From assembly GCA_016630955.3 (NCBI GenBank), contig CM049986.1, positions 868,001 to 932,000 on the forward strand: a DNA stretch of 64,000 nucleotides, read 5' to 3'. Below the pieces are notes generated by a model, which worked only from the letters and a program-made list of their open reading frames with translations, was not told the DNA's origin and made no database searches. A program made the translations under genes and the position numbers. This document shows positions 33,784 to 43,957 of this stretch, piece by piece; within the stretch, counting starts at the first letter, position 1, and every line of letters begins with the position of its first letter. This stretch comes from Didymella arachidicola (lineage: Eukaryota > Ascomycota > Dothideomycetes > Pleosporales > Didymellaceae).

Positions 33784-36713
33784 ATGATCACACATTTCGA
33801 ACCTCGCCTCGGGGATACATTCTCTGCGTACGGACAGGCCACCAACGACGTCGTGCAATGGGTCGCATCCACGGCGAGGTCAACAGGCTCAGTTGCGGAT
33901 ATCTTTGACGGAAGATCAGGAAAGCATCGTTCTTTTATCAACACACTCAGAGGGTGCGGTATCGGAGTACCTTTATCCCTAGATGAGCCCAAGGCGAGAA
34001 AGCACCCTTCCACGAAGCCCGCGCAACAGACCGCCAAAGCACCTGAGACCGAGATCTCTTACGAGACGCTGGGTAAACTCGGCAGAGTTATCGCAGACGA
34101 AAGCAAAGTCGAAGTCGATTACAACGTTCTGGTGGCACTCAAAGGCATCATCCACGCTCGAAAAGGATTTGCTACCTAGTGTGTTCGCAACCAGGAGAAA
34201 GGGAAAGTAACAGAGAAGATGAAGCAGAACAACAAGTGGCGCCGCCGGATCATACGTGTGCTGGAGACACTCTTGGAGGATCTTCAGAGCCGTCCTCCGA
34301 GCCCAAAACAGTTAGCAGACATGCACAAGCTCGCAAAGCTGGCCGACAACCACTCAGGCATTGAAGTCGCGGAGTCTCTCTATTACTGGAAAGCCATGAC
34401 GGTACCGAAGACGAAAGACAGAGTCGTTTACAAACTGCAGGACTGTCTGGAAGATACAGCTTTCAAGGTGTTTTGCTGCATGCAGGACGCTACCTATGTA
34501 CGACTCTACTCGGCAAGAGTATGGCGCGAGTTTGCTCTCGGTGACATCGGAGTCCAGACAGCCACGCTTGTTACGAATGGCGCTGTCGGCCTACTTCTTA
34601 AATTGTCAAAGCACATGGGTGTTATGTTCGATCAGTCTCAAAACAGCAATTGGAAGGTACGCATCTATAGTGCAATCGATCTGTTCATGCGACGACACAT
34701 TGCCAACGACTTGAAACACGAAGATACGCGCCCAGACAGTATCAATCCAGCCTTCGAGGATGTCGGTCTTGCAAGGCACGCGACTCGGAAATTGGGCTTC
34801 TATGCGAGCACCCTACAGTGCTCTCAATTGTCGAATTTGCTCTCGAAGGCCTTTGGGTCAGACGAAGCTCTGGATCCGTCCTCGCTCTCGTTGGAAGAGA
34901 GGCGCCTGCTCAAATCCTTGGCTCAACTAAGATGTCTCGAGTATCTCCACGACGAAGCCTCGGCCACATTCAAGGATGACTACATTTTCGGCATAGCCAT
35001 GAGCTTAGGGCTTGGTTTGATGGAGCCTTGCGCCGTGTTTGCCGTACAAATGCTCTATGATATCCAACAGGAAATCGATCCCCAGAACGAACCACTCGAG
35101 GACATTGTTGAAACGGTGGCCTTGGACTTTCTCAACAGATACGACAATTACAGCGCAGAGTGGAGGAAAAAGACTCCATATGGAAATTTCCCGGGGAGAA
35201 TCGGGCTGATGGAGTGTCATCAGAGCTTCCTTGGCCACGTAGCCTACTCTGAAAACAGTATACACGATGAGCTCGCGCGATTTGAACACACAATACCCGG
35301 ACAGCAGACCATTCCAGACTTCAACATCGTACGCTATGTTCCACTTCTCGTTGGGCAGCTGGTATATCGATATCAAGAGTGTTACCACGAATGGTTTCTT
35401 CACATTGCGAACAAATACGGCTTTATTCTGACAGCTATGCATCTTTACAATGCAGCTAAAAAGTCTGGATCTTTGCTGCCGGGAGCTCATTGGGCCGACA
35501 TGGAATTGATCATTGATAGTCAAGTCAAACACGACCCTTTCAAAGGCTCATCGGCGAACAGTGGTACGATGTTTCTGAAGAATTTCTGCGATGCGTATGG
35601 CCTCAAAAGCGACAAATTCACTATCGGACACAGACTCACGCATCCGGAGCAAGTGCAGAACGATATTCTCCGAGCAGGTCGCTCTCCCAATCCTCTTGAA
35701 AGCCACTCATTGTATATCAAAGTTTCCTCAGAGATTACGAGTCGGCTCGGGTCTGAAATAACGGACCACCGCTATCCCAAGCTGCAGGCCTTGGCTGAAT
35801 ACCAATTGGATGCCTTATCAGTCCACGGAGCGCCCCACACCATCGGCATCCTCATTGCCGCGAAAGAAGTGTGCGAGATCGACGAAGAGGCCCTCGGTTT
35901 CGATATTTTCGGCCTCCATATGATATGCAAGAAGCTGTTGACAAGCATCCGCAATGCTTGCTTCGCGGATGCCCCAGACGACTATCCTGCCGTCAGATAC
36001 GATGGTACGGAGGGGCTCAACACTACAATGGCCGAGCTAATGCGTGATCTTCTGGATTGCCCCCGTCATCATGGAAGAATGTGGCCAAAAGCCATGGAGA
36101 TCTTGGCCGATGTTATCAGGCGAGAAGGCTCGGCATGCGAGAACATGGCCGTTGAAAGGCTGAATATGACAACATTGAACTCCGTCTGTATGAACAGCGA
36201 CGACCCGATGGACGTCGACGAACCTCAGGTCGGTATTGGATCGTCTGGAGCCTTGCTCTCAAGGAGCAGAGACGATGGTGAAGATCTCCCTGCACCTTCA
36301 AAGAGACCGAAACTGGACTCCTTTGGGCGACCATCACGAGTGCAATCCGATCGATTAGAGGAATGGCACCGCCTGCAACAAGAGACTATCAGAGAGCTGT
36401 CGAACCTGAGGGTCGAACAAAGCGCTTCCATTCACTGCCTAGTTACGTCAGCGGACAGAATATTGGCGTCGTGGGCTCCAGAAGAAGGCCCGAAAATGAT
36501 GCAGTAAGCAAGCGTCTCGTTTGGTCGTTCATTTTGCTGACCATCTTTAGAACCGTCATCTATTTCGAAGCCCTGGTAGAGTCGTGTCAGCTCGGTGAAC
36601 TGAGCATAGAGATTCTTGGGAACGGAGACATTATGCTCAGGCGAGACGAGAAACCGAAGGCTATTGTTACACTGAAGCCTTTCGAGGTCCAGGCGCTGGA
36701 GCTGTATGACTAG
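33784..36713 (+). pseudogene. DUF6604-like gene interrupted by one in-frame TAG
   Basis: A single reading frame runs from the ATG at 33784 to 36503, then through a clear 47-base intron (GTAAGC, GCTGAC, CTTTAG; 36504-36550) into a last exon 36551-36713. It totals 960 sense codons broken only by TAG at 34177-34179 (codon 132). Both sides look coding. Before the stop, FSAYGQATNDVVQWVASTAR and NVLVALKGIIHARKGFAT match the N-terminal pattern of the fungal DUF6604 domain; after it, WRRRIIRVLETLLEDLQ continues it. No GT-AG intron removes the stop without deleting conserved sequence; splicing at the GTGTGT just after it would still create TAA. This could be a recent pseudogene, a strain-specific nonsense allele, readthrough, or a sequence error. 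DUF6604 has no known function. Confidence 0.6.
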
Positions 36714-37175
36714 AACAGCGACAGCTGTCGATGTTGAGATGCACGTGGGAATGTGGGAGTTCTGCTTCACGTTAACAGTGTGCCATGTAGTCACGCTGTT
36801 ACTCGCATGTGCTTGTTGAGTGAGCAGCCGAGGAGATTCGTGCGAGTCTGTTCACATTGGAGATACTTGGACAGACTAAACATGAGCTTCTAGTAAATCC
36901 GGAGACAACTGGTGCTCGACCCAGCTTCATCGAGGAGCGGATTGACTCTCTATTGGCTATAGTTCAATCGTACTGTTCTGTCTGGCTTCTTCACAACAAC
37001 AGAGCGAGTATGTATACGATCCAATCGTGCTCTGCGAAAGTATATCATATGCCTTGCTTGATTCTGTCAAATACAGGACTCCAATCTAGACTTGTACCCA
37101 GGTACTAATCACCATATTCCTCCAGTCGTCACCTTTCCACCCAAATTTCACACATCATTACTCAGCTGCGACCGC
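36714..37175. other. Intergenic, convergent 3' ends
   Basis: No coding signal beyond short frames; flanks of the DUF6604-like gene and the minus-strand hypothetical gene. Confidence 0.35.
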
Positions 37176-37744
37176 TCACATAGCTTTCACATTCACCGCC
37201 GCCTCCCAAAACTTTCCCTCAAGCATCGCCTCCGCCAACCTAGCAGCCCGCTCTCCCTTCTCCTCCTCCATACCCTCCTCGTCTACAACCATCTTATACG
37301 CCCCTCCAAGGCCTGTATACGGACCCGACCAAACGGCAGGCCATTTCGAGTCGCAGAACGCATTCCCAGCCCCAACAACAACACGCCACGAGCCATCGTA
37401 CCCAATCGAAACACCCACGAGATGCTCAAACCCAAAGGCCTTGAGTGAGGTGTGGTTCTCGAATACCCCAATCTAGGGATGGTTGGTCGTGCTTATTGAG
37501 CGAGGCATGTTGTTGCACTTACGAAGCAGGCGTTGCCTTTGCGCCAGATAACCAGGCGCTTTTCGCTTTTGAACACGGCTTTGAATGTACTCACCATGGG
37601 GTCTGTGAAGGACATTAGGCTGTCCGGGGCATTGTTGAAGAGCGTGGTCGCGACTGCCTGCTTGAGCTGGAGAACGCTTTTGGGCTCTGGCGTGAGGTGC
37701 TTGGCGAGGGGGTTGATGCGATTGTGATCCTTTGGGTAGGCGAG
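37176..37744 (-). CDS. Hypothetical protein, two 3' exons (5' end unresolved)
   Basis: Exons 37744-37523 and 37472-37176 are joined in phase by a 50-base intron (GTAAGT ... CCCTAG). They encode 172 residues with globular composition: LAYPKDHNRINPLAKHLTPE, LFNNAPDSLMSFTDPMVSTF, FKSEKRLVIWRKGNACFIGV, FGFEHLVGVSIGYDGSWRVV and WSGPYTGLGGAYKM. No ATG lies in this frame before 37744, where an acceptor-like AACACAG occurs. Two 5' models compete. One is an upstream exon 38170-38069 (MQTIRSQDASRPQP...) spliced at CAG|GTTAAA, giving 206 residues. The other is a start at 37872 (MPFAPATTPM) in another frame, which would need a frameshift because that stretch has no GT donor. Family unknown. Confidence 0.5.
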
Positions 37745-38851
37745 CTGTGTTCATCAATGGATGAGGGCTGGGTAGTTTTGCTGTGGATAGTGTCGCTGCT
37801 TTCTGAGTCGCATTGGTTGGAGGAGGTCTCGTGGTCCAGAATCATGGGGGTGGTGGCAGGCGCGAAAGGCATGTTGGAATATGAGGTGATGAGGAAGGGG
37901 TTCCAAGGAGAGGTGTCGGCGGGTGCGGTGTTGGTGGAAGTGATGCGGGTTGATATAGGGGAGATGGGAACAGGCCTGCCGTGAGTGGTGAGGTGTGGAC
38001 GAGCGCTGGTGAACGTGAGCGATGATACTTATGGTCACGGGCGGGATTGTAGAGACGGTGCATTTAACCTGCGTTAGCTTGTGCTGTTGGATTTGAATCC
38101 ATCGAATGATTGGGTTCACAGTGAGGACTGGCTGCGGGCGCGACGCATCTTGGGAACGAATCGTTTGCATGACTGGCGAACGGCAACGTTGCCATCGAGA
38201 CTATTGGCAGAAGCACCATTGACGCCATCGCATGATCTACTGAATGAGGTCAGTCCTGGTTATGTGTGTTCTCAAAAGTCGATCGAAGCATGATTGCACA
38301 CTGACCCTACTTAATCATCTTGTGCGCGAAGCACTGCCTACTGCTATGAATCGATTTTAGCATTCAAAAAAAAGTCCTCGGTCGTACAGTGGAGTGATCC
38401 AAAGCTGAAAATTAAGCTAACTTTCGCATTCCATATTTGAGATTTGAAATCCTGGGCGTCGCTCTTATGCAGCGTCAGCTCTGGGCTACGGTGCCGAGCT
38501 TGCCTTGGTCAAGGAAGCATAATCCCACTCTAGAATGTGTCAGTAAATTTCACGACATGCATAAATCGCCCTCACTGATCCGAGTCTTTAAATGCTCGCC
38601 CCCAGCATCTCATCCTCTCATTGCTGTACGCGTTCGAACCCAATCCGGATAGAAGCGAGGTGTTAGAAGTCCCGGAGGTCTGATGAGGGAGAGGTAGCTC
38701 AGCTGCACTGGATGGCGGTCCTTCTAGATGCAAAGAAATTCGGTTCCGTGGTCGGCGGACTTGCTTTCACTCGGCCAAGTCAATGACTGACAGGGCCGCG
38801 GATAAAGTGAGTGTAGGACGGTTCCTTCACCTCAATACCGAACATTTGCCG

Positions 38852-38858
38852 TATAAAA
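38852..38858 (+). promoter_or_regulatory. TATA box of the 38985 gene
   Basis: TATAAAA lies about 130 bases before the ATG. A leader intron follows at 38931-38979 (GTAAGT donor, TGTCAG acceptor, 49 bases), leaving a short spliced 5' UTR. Confidence 0.5.
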
Positions 38859-38930
38859 CCTCTGCGCCCATTCTACTCGACAGTGCATACACCTCCAAGA
38901 CCGTTCATACCCAATCTCAGTTTTATTCCT

Positions 38931-38979
38931 GTAAGTCAGGCCAGCGTCCGCTCCTGTGCTATATTTGATACTTGTCAGG
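38931..38979 (+). other. Probable 5' UTR intron
   Basis: TTCCT|GTAAGT at 38931 and TTGTCAG ending at 38979, six bases before the ATG at 38985. No coding frame is interrupted, so it would lie in the leader. Confidence 0.5.
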
Positions 38980-38984
38980 CTCAA

Positions 38985-39395
38985 ATGACTCCAACGTCTA
39001 CCCCTTTCAAGGCCGAAGCACCAGCCGCTGAACAGCCTTTCAACATCTTCTGCGATGAACATACAGCACATCAACCCGGCTCCTCAGCGTCCAACGAAGA
39101 CTTTCCCGACTCCAACAACGAGAACGATCCAGGCGCTGCCGCTTCCAAGACCTTCAGCAAAGCCACCCCACTCTTTCCAACTCCCCGACCCGTTGGACGC
39201 GCACCCTTGACCGATATCATACAAGAAGCAGTCAGTCGTCCACGCTCATTGTCTGCTGCTCTGGCTGAAATCGCTAAGCTGGAGGATCAGCTTGATGCCT
39301 CAAAGAAGCAAAACAAGGAGCTGAAGGGCGATATCGTGGCGTACCAGGACGCGCTTCACCAGGCAGATGTGGATTTGTATATTTTGAAGGGTTAG
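38985..39395 (+). CDS. Small coiled-coil hypothetical protein (136 aa)
   Basis: Starts MTPTSTPFKAEAPAAEQPFN after a TATA box and a likely leader intron. The N-terminal half is disordered and contains PFNIFCDEH and an Asn/Asp stretch. The C-terminal half is a helical coiled coil (AALAEIAKLEDQLDASKKQN). Between them, RAPLTDI resembles a destruction box (RxxLxxI), but with no family identification this may be chance. The stop follows ILKG directly. The overlapping GGTTAGT could be a donor to an unseen exon, so the C terminus is provisional. Confidence 0.5.
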   Translation: MTPTSTPFKAEAPAAEQPFNIFCDEHTAHQPGSSASNEDFPDSNNENDPGAAASKTFSKATPLFPTPRPVGRAPLTDIIQEAVSRPRSLSAALAEIAKLEDQLDASKKQNKELKGDIVAYQDALHQADVDLYILKG

Positions 39396-40062
39396 TCGTG
39401 ACGTTCTCGTACATCATTGCGATGTCGTGATCAGCTGGGTCTCAATCACATTTGCGGAATTTGCCTGTGGTAAATACGGAGGTATGCGCGCACCGCTGCG
39501 CAGCTTGTCAGCGAGAGCAGGTGGAGGGCCAGCCTTGATCCTGCATGCATCCATACCAGGGCAAGTTTTTGGACTTATAAAGAATGGAGGGTGTTGATGT
39601 CTACACTGCTGAATGCGGTCCAGTCTTGTGTGTTTACATGCCTTCCCTGTCTATCTAACGCGTCGACGCTAGCGCAGCCGCGGTGCAATCTGCAGGGCGG
39701 TTCGCGCAGCCTCGATTCCGACCTTGGACGTCCCTCCTCGATGTCAACGCCGCTCATCGCAACAGCAGCCCAACATTATCAATACTAACATGCAGCAATA
39801 CTGAACGCCATACGCTATCCAGAGACATTGAGGACGCGCTAGAGTGATCGACTTGTGTGCTCCCCGGCTATCCGCGTGCACCGACCGCTCGAGCAAGTCC
39901 CAGCCACATCAAACAGTCTTAAACATTCTCTTCACTGTCTTTCACTTTCGCTATCTGAGTTTCTGGGAGAATCGATAAATACATTCATCTATACTCGCTT
40001 CACTTTCGTAGCTCAGCTCCACAACAAGTTCTCTCAACAGTTCGTACAACGTCACCATCGCC
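39396..40062. other. Intergenic, 0.67 kb
   Basis: No coding signal; promoter and leader of the paralog gene at 40063 (pyrimidine-rich from about 39890). Confidence 0.35.
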
Positions 40063-41179
40063 ATGGAGTCTTCTGAGGGTCAGCTTGCTTTGATCAAGGT
40101 GTGGGCCGACGACACCAACTTTGATATCGATTACACCAGAACCCCGAAAGCCAACTTCGCAGGTTTCGCGAAAGCGAAAGGATGGGTGGGAGGAGACGCA
40201 AACTGGCGGTCGCATTGGGAGGCGTGTTTCAAGGAAGAGTATCCGTTTGGTCGCCGAGGTGAGCGTTTTTCAGTACCTGGTGAACGTCTTGCTTGGTCTG
40301 GTGCTGACAACCCCAGATGTCTCCGCAACGCCTGCAGCACCTGCAGCCGCTCGCGACTTGGTGATCAGCTCTCAACGCCGCCTGTCCAACAGCTCGGACA
40401 ATTCTGTTGCTTCCGTTGACTCTGACTACTCCATAATCTATGGACCTTCCAGTGTTCAATCACTCGACACTAACGGCTCGGTCTTCGGAGGTGTCCTGCT
40501 TGATATAAGGAACGCATCAATCGAGCCCGCCCAGAACGATGTCCCGGCCGCCACTTCCGAGACCCAACTTTCCAACGCCCTCGACAACTTGACTTTGTCT
40601 GCGGCAGTCCCGACAGCGGTAGTACCTTCTGGCGTACCGGATGATTCACATCCAGTTCCGAGGGCGAGTGACTTCTGGTATCAGTATCCCGGCTTCGAGC
40701 CAAATCCAATCGCTCCCTTCAAGCACGAGTTTGGGCGCTTGTGCAGACATGTTGGCACCCAGTCGAAGAAAGAAAAGAAGAACCTCCAGACAGAAGCACT
40801 AACGGCTGAGATCAAGCATCATTATGGCGCTAATCTGAGCCGACTTGATCGCTGGCAAGAGCTGTGCGAGGAGGTTGGCATCGAAAGGATTCCCACTTCA
40901 GTCACGCAGTGTCAGAAGGAAAGTGCAACTCACTCCTCTGAGATCCCTGCCTCATAAAAACACGGTTTCCGTCTGGGTATCACTAACGTACCGCAGGTCC
41001 TTAAGCCTGTCTTCGTCAACCTGTTCAACCTCGTTGATCACCGCCGCGACCCACAACTGGAGGTGCTGCGTTTCCAGTCAAGAAGCGAGTTCAACAAGTT
41101 CACTCGCAACGGCCACGAGTTCCCCCGAAACTGTGCGAAGCAGGAGGGGTTCATCAAGGTTCTTCTGAAGAAGATGTGA
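40063..41179 (+). CDS. Lineage-specific fungal family, copy A (damaged splice donor)
   Basis: Exons 40063-40258 and 40317-40918 are separated by a normal intron (GTGAGC, GCTGAC, CCCCAG). A third conserved exon, 40997-41179 (VLKPVFVNLFNLVDHRRDPQ ... FPRNCAKQEGFIKVLLKKM), should follow, and its acceptor ACCGCAG is intact. However, the donor reads AAG|GAAAGT instead of GTAAGT. If the intron is retained the protein ends at 40957 after 39 extra bases (278 residues); if removed it has 326 residues. Repeated motifs (FWYQYPGFEPNPIAPFKHEF, LDRWQELCEEVGIERIPTS) match copy B. Function unknown; I know no named domain for it. Confidence 0.62.
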
Positions 41180-41712
41180 GGCATGCATGGTTTACGTGCT
41201 TGCCTGACGCGTGGATGTCCCATTGGCTCATGGCATATCGAACGATATACCTGCAATGATGGAGTGACATGTCACGCAGCTGAATGTAATACATAGCGAC
41301 GGTGTTTAGGTTGATTGGGTTCTGGTTCGGGACATGAGCGTGCATGGGAGCTTCACTAGATTGTTAGCCTCAACGAGAGCAGCAATGTCAACTGATGCAG
41401 ATGGAAAGACAGAATGCGACTATGGCAAACACCATCACATTGGACATCAAACAATATTCCTTCAACTTTGATTGCTATTATCTGGAGACAAATTGTTGCC
41501 TTGTGACAACAAAGGTGCCAATGTTGTGCTCTGATGTTCTGGGTGTCACCACGCCGCACAAGCCTTCACCTCACTGTTCACGACTGATTAACTGAGCCGC
41601 ATGAGCCACCACTTGGCACTGTCGATAGCTATATATATGATCATCTGTCCTGATTTTACAGAATCTCAAACAATAGTTATCGAGCGTCTCACAGCTACTT
41701 GACTTCAGCCCA
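41180..41712. other. Intergenic between tandem paralogs
   Basis: No coding signal seen; promoter of copy B on the right. Confidence 0.35.
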
Positions 41713-42411
41713 ATGACTTCGCAGAACAGTGTGATCAGCAGCGCATGCCGTATGTCTGAGAGCCCATGATGTATGAGCAAGTTACTGACGCATACTAGGA
41801 AGCGGAGTGTCAATAATGGGTACAAAACACTACAATGACGACTCCGACTCAACTTCAAGCCAGCATACTACGTCTGATCGAAGCGCGTCTGGCTCGTCGG
41901 AGGCGGACGAAAGCTACTTTGCTTCGCATGGCATCACGGCCGGTCCCAAAGAGGATTTCAACTCGCTCTTCAACCGACTAGCTATTAAAGAGGGATGGTC
42001 GAAGTCCCAGCGTAAGAAGCGTCGCCATGAGGCCATCGCTGGCGAGGTCGATGCCATCTACGGCACCGACAATACCAAGCTGGAGAAGTGGCAAGAACTT
42101 TGTCGCGATGTGCAGATCGAGCCTGTTCCTCGTTCTATCACCAAGTGCAAAAAGGTACGTGAGCACACACCAGGAAACGCCTACTCGTGCTGATCACCTG
42201 CTAGGCTCTCAGTAGAGTATACGTCAACTTGGTGAATCTTATCAACCACCGTCGCAACCGCAGTGTCCAGCTCATCTTGTTTCCAAACTATCAGGCTTTC
42301 CGTACTTGGACTCTCAGTGGCAAAAGGTATGGGGAGCGCATCTTCCCGAAGAGGCTTGCGAAAAACGAGGGCTTCATCAAGGCACTTCTGAGAGACTTGC
42401 GCTTGTCATGA
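41713..42411 (+). CDS. Lineage-specific fungal family, copy B
   Basis: Three exons: 41713-41749, 41799-42154, 42205-42411 (199 residues). Introns are 49 and 50 bases (GTATGT/ACTAG and GTACGT/GCTAG). It starts MTSQNSVISSACRSGVSIMG. The core (FNRLAIKEGWSKSQRKKRR, LEKWQELCRDVQIEPVPRSI) and last exon (VYVNLVNLINHRRNRSVQLI, LAKNEGFIKALLRDL) align with copy A. The last intron sits at the same place (after CKK/CQK, phase 0). Copy B's donor is intact, which is the best evidence for the intended splicing of copy A. Basic, probably intracellular; function unknown. Confidence 0.7.
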
Positions 42412-43006
42412 GGGCAGCAGTGATGAATTCGTGACTCAAGTTGTATGCATGGAGATCCACATTATCATGGAACCAATTAGCAGATTTACGCTGATAAGAT
42501 TGCATGATATTCCAGTTCAGGCTTTGAGTGATGTCGTAACACATGATGACCGAGCGAACACATAGACTAATTTGACTTTGGACTTTGTCTGGCCACCTTC
42601 GCCCTCCATCTGGTTCATGCTGACAGGAAAGTCGACGCGACGAATAATGACTGGAGATTATTGCGCTGGAGCTGCATAAGGGACGTGAGCAGATGCTTGG
42701 GAGTGATTGATTGTAGGTGTGCTAATGCGCTCGTAGGTCGTGAGACAAAGCTCCTTCAGCAAGGCGCGTAAGCAAATACGTTGCCCCATGAGGATGCTCA
42801 GGTCGCCAAGATTCAAGTTGAGGAAGAGAGATCGAGGCTCGAGCAGATGCTCGACAGGGAGAGGGTCTCTGGGGCAAACGGTTGACCGTAGGAGGTTAAG
42901 AGCGCAGGTGGGCATTTGACATCAATGCACTTTCCTGAGTTGCCTATGATCCTCTCGAATGCCAAGCAGGTGAAACAATGCGACAACGAACCGAAGCCTT
43001 GTCTTT
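42412..43006. other. Intergenic with coiled-coil gene fragment at 42739-42885
   Basis: One frame at 42739-42885 (+) reads RETKLLQQGA, then a TAA at 42769, then HEDAQVAKIQVEEERSRLEQ and a stop, giving a heptad-like fragment. An acceptor-like CTCGTAG precedes it. It looks like a remnant of a coiled-coil gene, but is too short to identify. Confidence 0.3.
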
Positions 43007-43957
43007 TCAGACACCCACCTGAATGTAGTCTTCCTCCTCCTCAATGCCTATCAGATCGGCTAGAATCTCATCTGCCCTCTTGAACATGAAACTCACATGA
43101 CCTTCTCCCTCCATCATGTGTAGACTAGCGCCTGGTATCAGAGACCTGGCCTTCCTGGCCATGGCCGCCGGGCAATTCACATCCTCATTGCCGTGCCACA
43201 ATGTGAGCGGGCAGCTAGCATCACTACCAATATAGAGCTGGCTGAGCTCGAAACCCCATTCGCTTCCTTTCAGCCTTGCCTCCCAGCTGGCGCCTCGACT
43301 GCTGTGCGCGAAAGCTTCTCGCATCATAGCAACAAAGGTTAGCCAGTGCTTTGGATCCTTGATCACGGCCTGATCGCTGACATGGCGATTCTCGACCTCC
43401 TGCTCGAGCATGTCTTCAAAGACTTTTGGATCCGAACATCTGGCGGCTTTACCCATACTTGTGTCGAAAATGAACGAGGTCAGACCTGTCAACCATGGCG
43501 CAACCCAAAACAGCATTCTCGACTGCATCACCATGCCTGTCGTGCCGAACTTGACAGGATACATGCCGCTGACAATACTGACGCCCAGTAGCCTTGACTT
43601 TGGTATCCTCTTGACGCATGCCAGAGCATATGGCGCGCCGCCGCCGACGCCGAGTATGTAGAACTGCGAGATCTTGAGGGCGTCTGCGAGTGCGAGCACA
43701 TCGACAGGCCAATCGAGGATTTGGCGGTTCGGTTGGTACGTCGAAAGGCCAATGCCAGGGCGGTCTGGCGCAATGAGGCGGATCATATGCTTCGTGCATG
43801 CCGAATGCCACAGCTTCCCTTCCAACCGCGATGAGGGAAAGCCGTGCATGTAGATGACCGTGGTGCGGGGCACAGGGCTGCCGTAAGTTGCGTATGACAG
43901 CTTTCGGCCATCTTCGAGCTGTATGTTCTCATTCTCAAGAACCGTGCTTGTGATCAT
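43007..43957 (-). CDS. Alpha/beta-hydrolase-fold protein lacking the nucleophile serine
   Basis: Intronless, 316 residues, starting MITSTVLENENIQLEDGRKL. Fold landmarks are present: oxyanion loop VIYMHGFPSSR (35-44), DRPGIGLS (65-72), acid Asp259 in HGNEDVNCP, and catalytic His287 in GEGHVSF. The nucleophile elbow reads ILGVGGGAPYALAC, where the family consensus is GVSGGGP, so residue 105 is Gly (GGC) instead of Ser (AGC), a one-base difference. The rest of the frame is intact. It may be a non-catalytic hydrolase homologue, an enzyme using another mechanism, or a recently inactivated copy. Neighbours give no pathway clue. Confidence 0.82.
   Translation of the reverse strand: MITSTVLENENIQLEDGRKLSYATYGSPVPRTTVIYMHGFPSSRLEGKLWHSACTKHMIRLIAPDRPGIGLSTYQPNRQILDWPVDVLALADALKISQFYILGVGGGAPYALACVKRIPKSRLLGVSIVSGMYPVKFGTTGMVMQSRMLFWVAPWLTGLTSFIFDTSMGKAARCSDPKVFEDMLEQEVENRHVSDQAVIKDPKHWLTFVAMMREAFAHSSRGASWEARLKGSEWGFELSQLYIGSDASCPLTLWHGNEDVNCPAAMARKARSLIPGASLHMMEGEGHVSFMFKRADEILADLIGIEEEEDYIQVGV

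Larger units (their letters stand above)
37745..38984. other. Upstream region between two divergent genes
   Basis: Contains the possible 5' exon(s) of the minus-strand hypothetical gene (37745-37872 or 38069-38170) and the promoter of the gene at 38985. Nothing else recognisable. Confidence 0.35.

Noticed and set aside
38625..38760. tRNA-like boxes (GTTCGAACCC and GGTAGCTCAGC)
   Set aside because: The B-box-like sequence precedes the A-box-like one and no cloverleaf stems pair.
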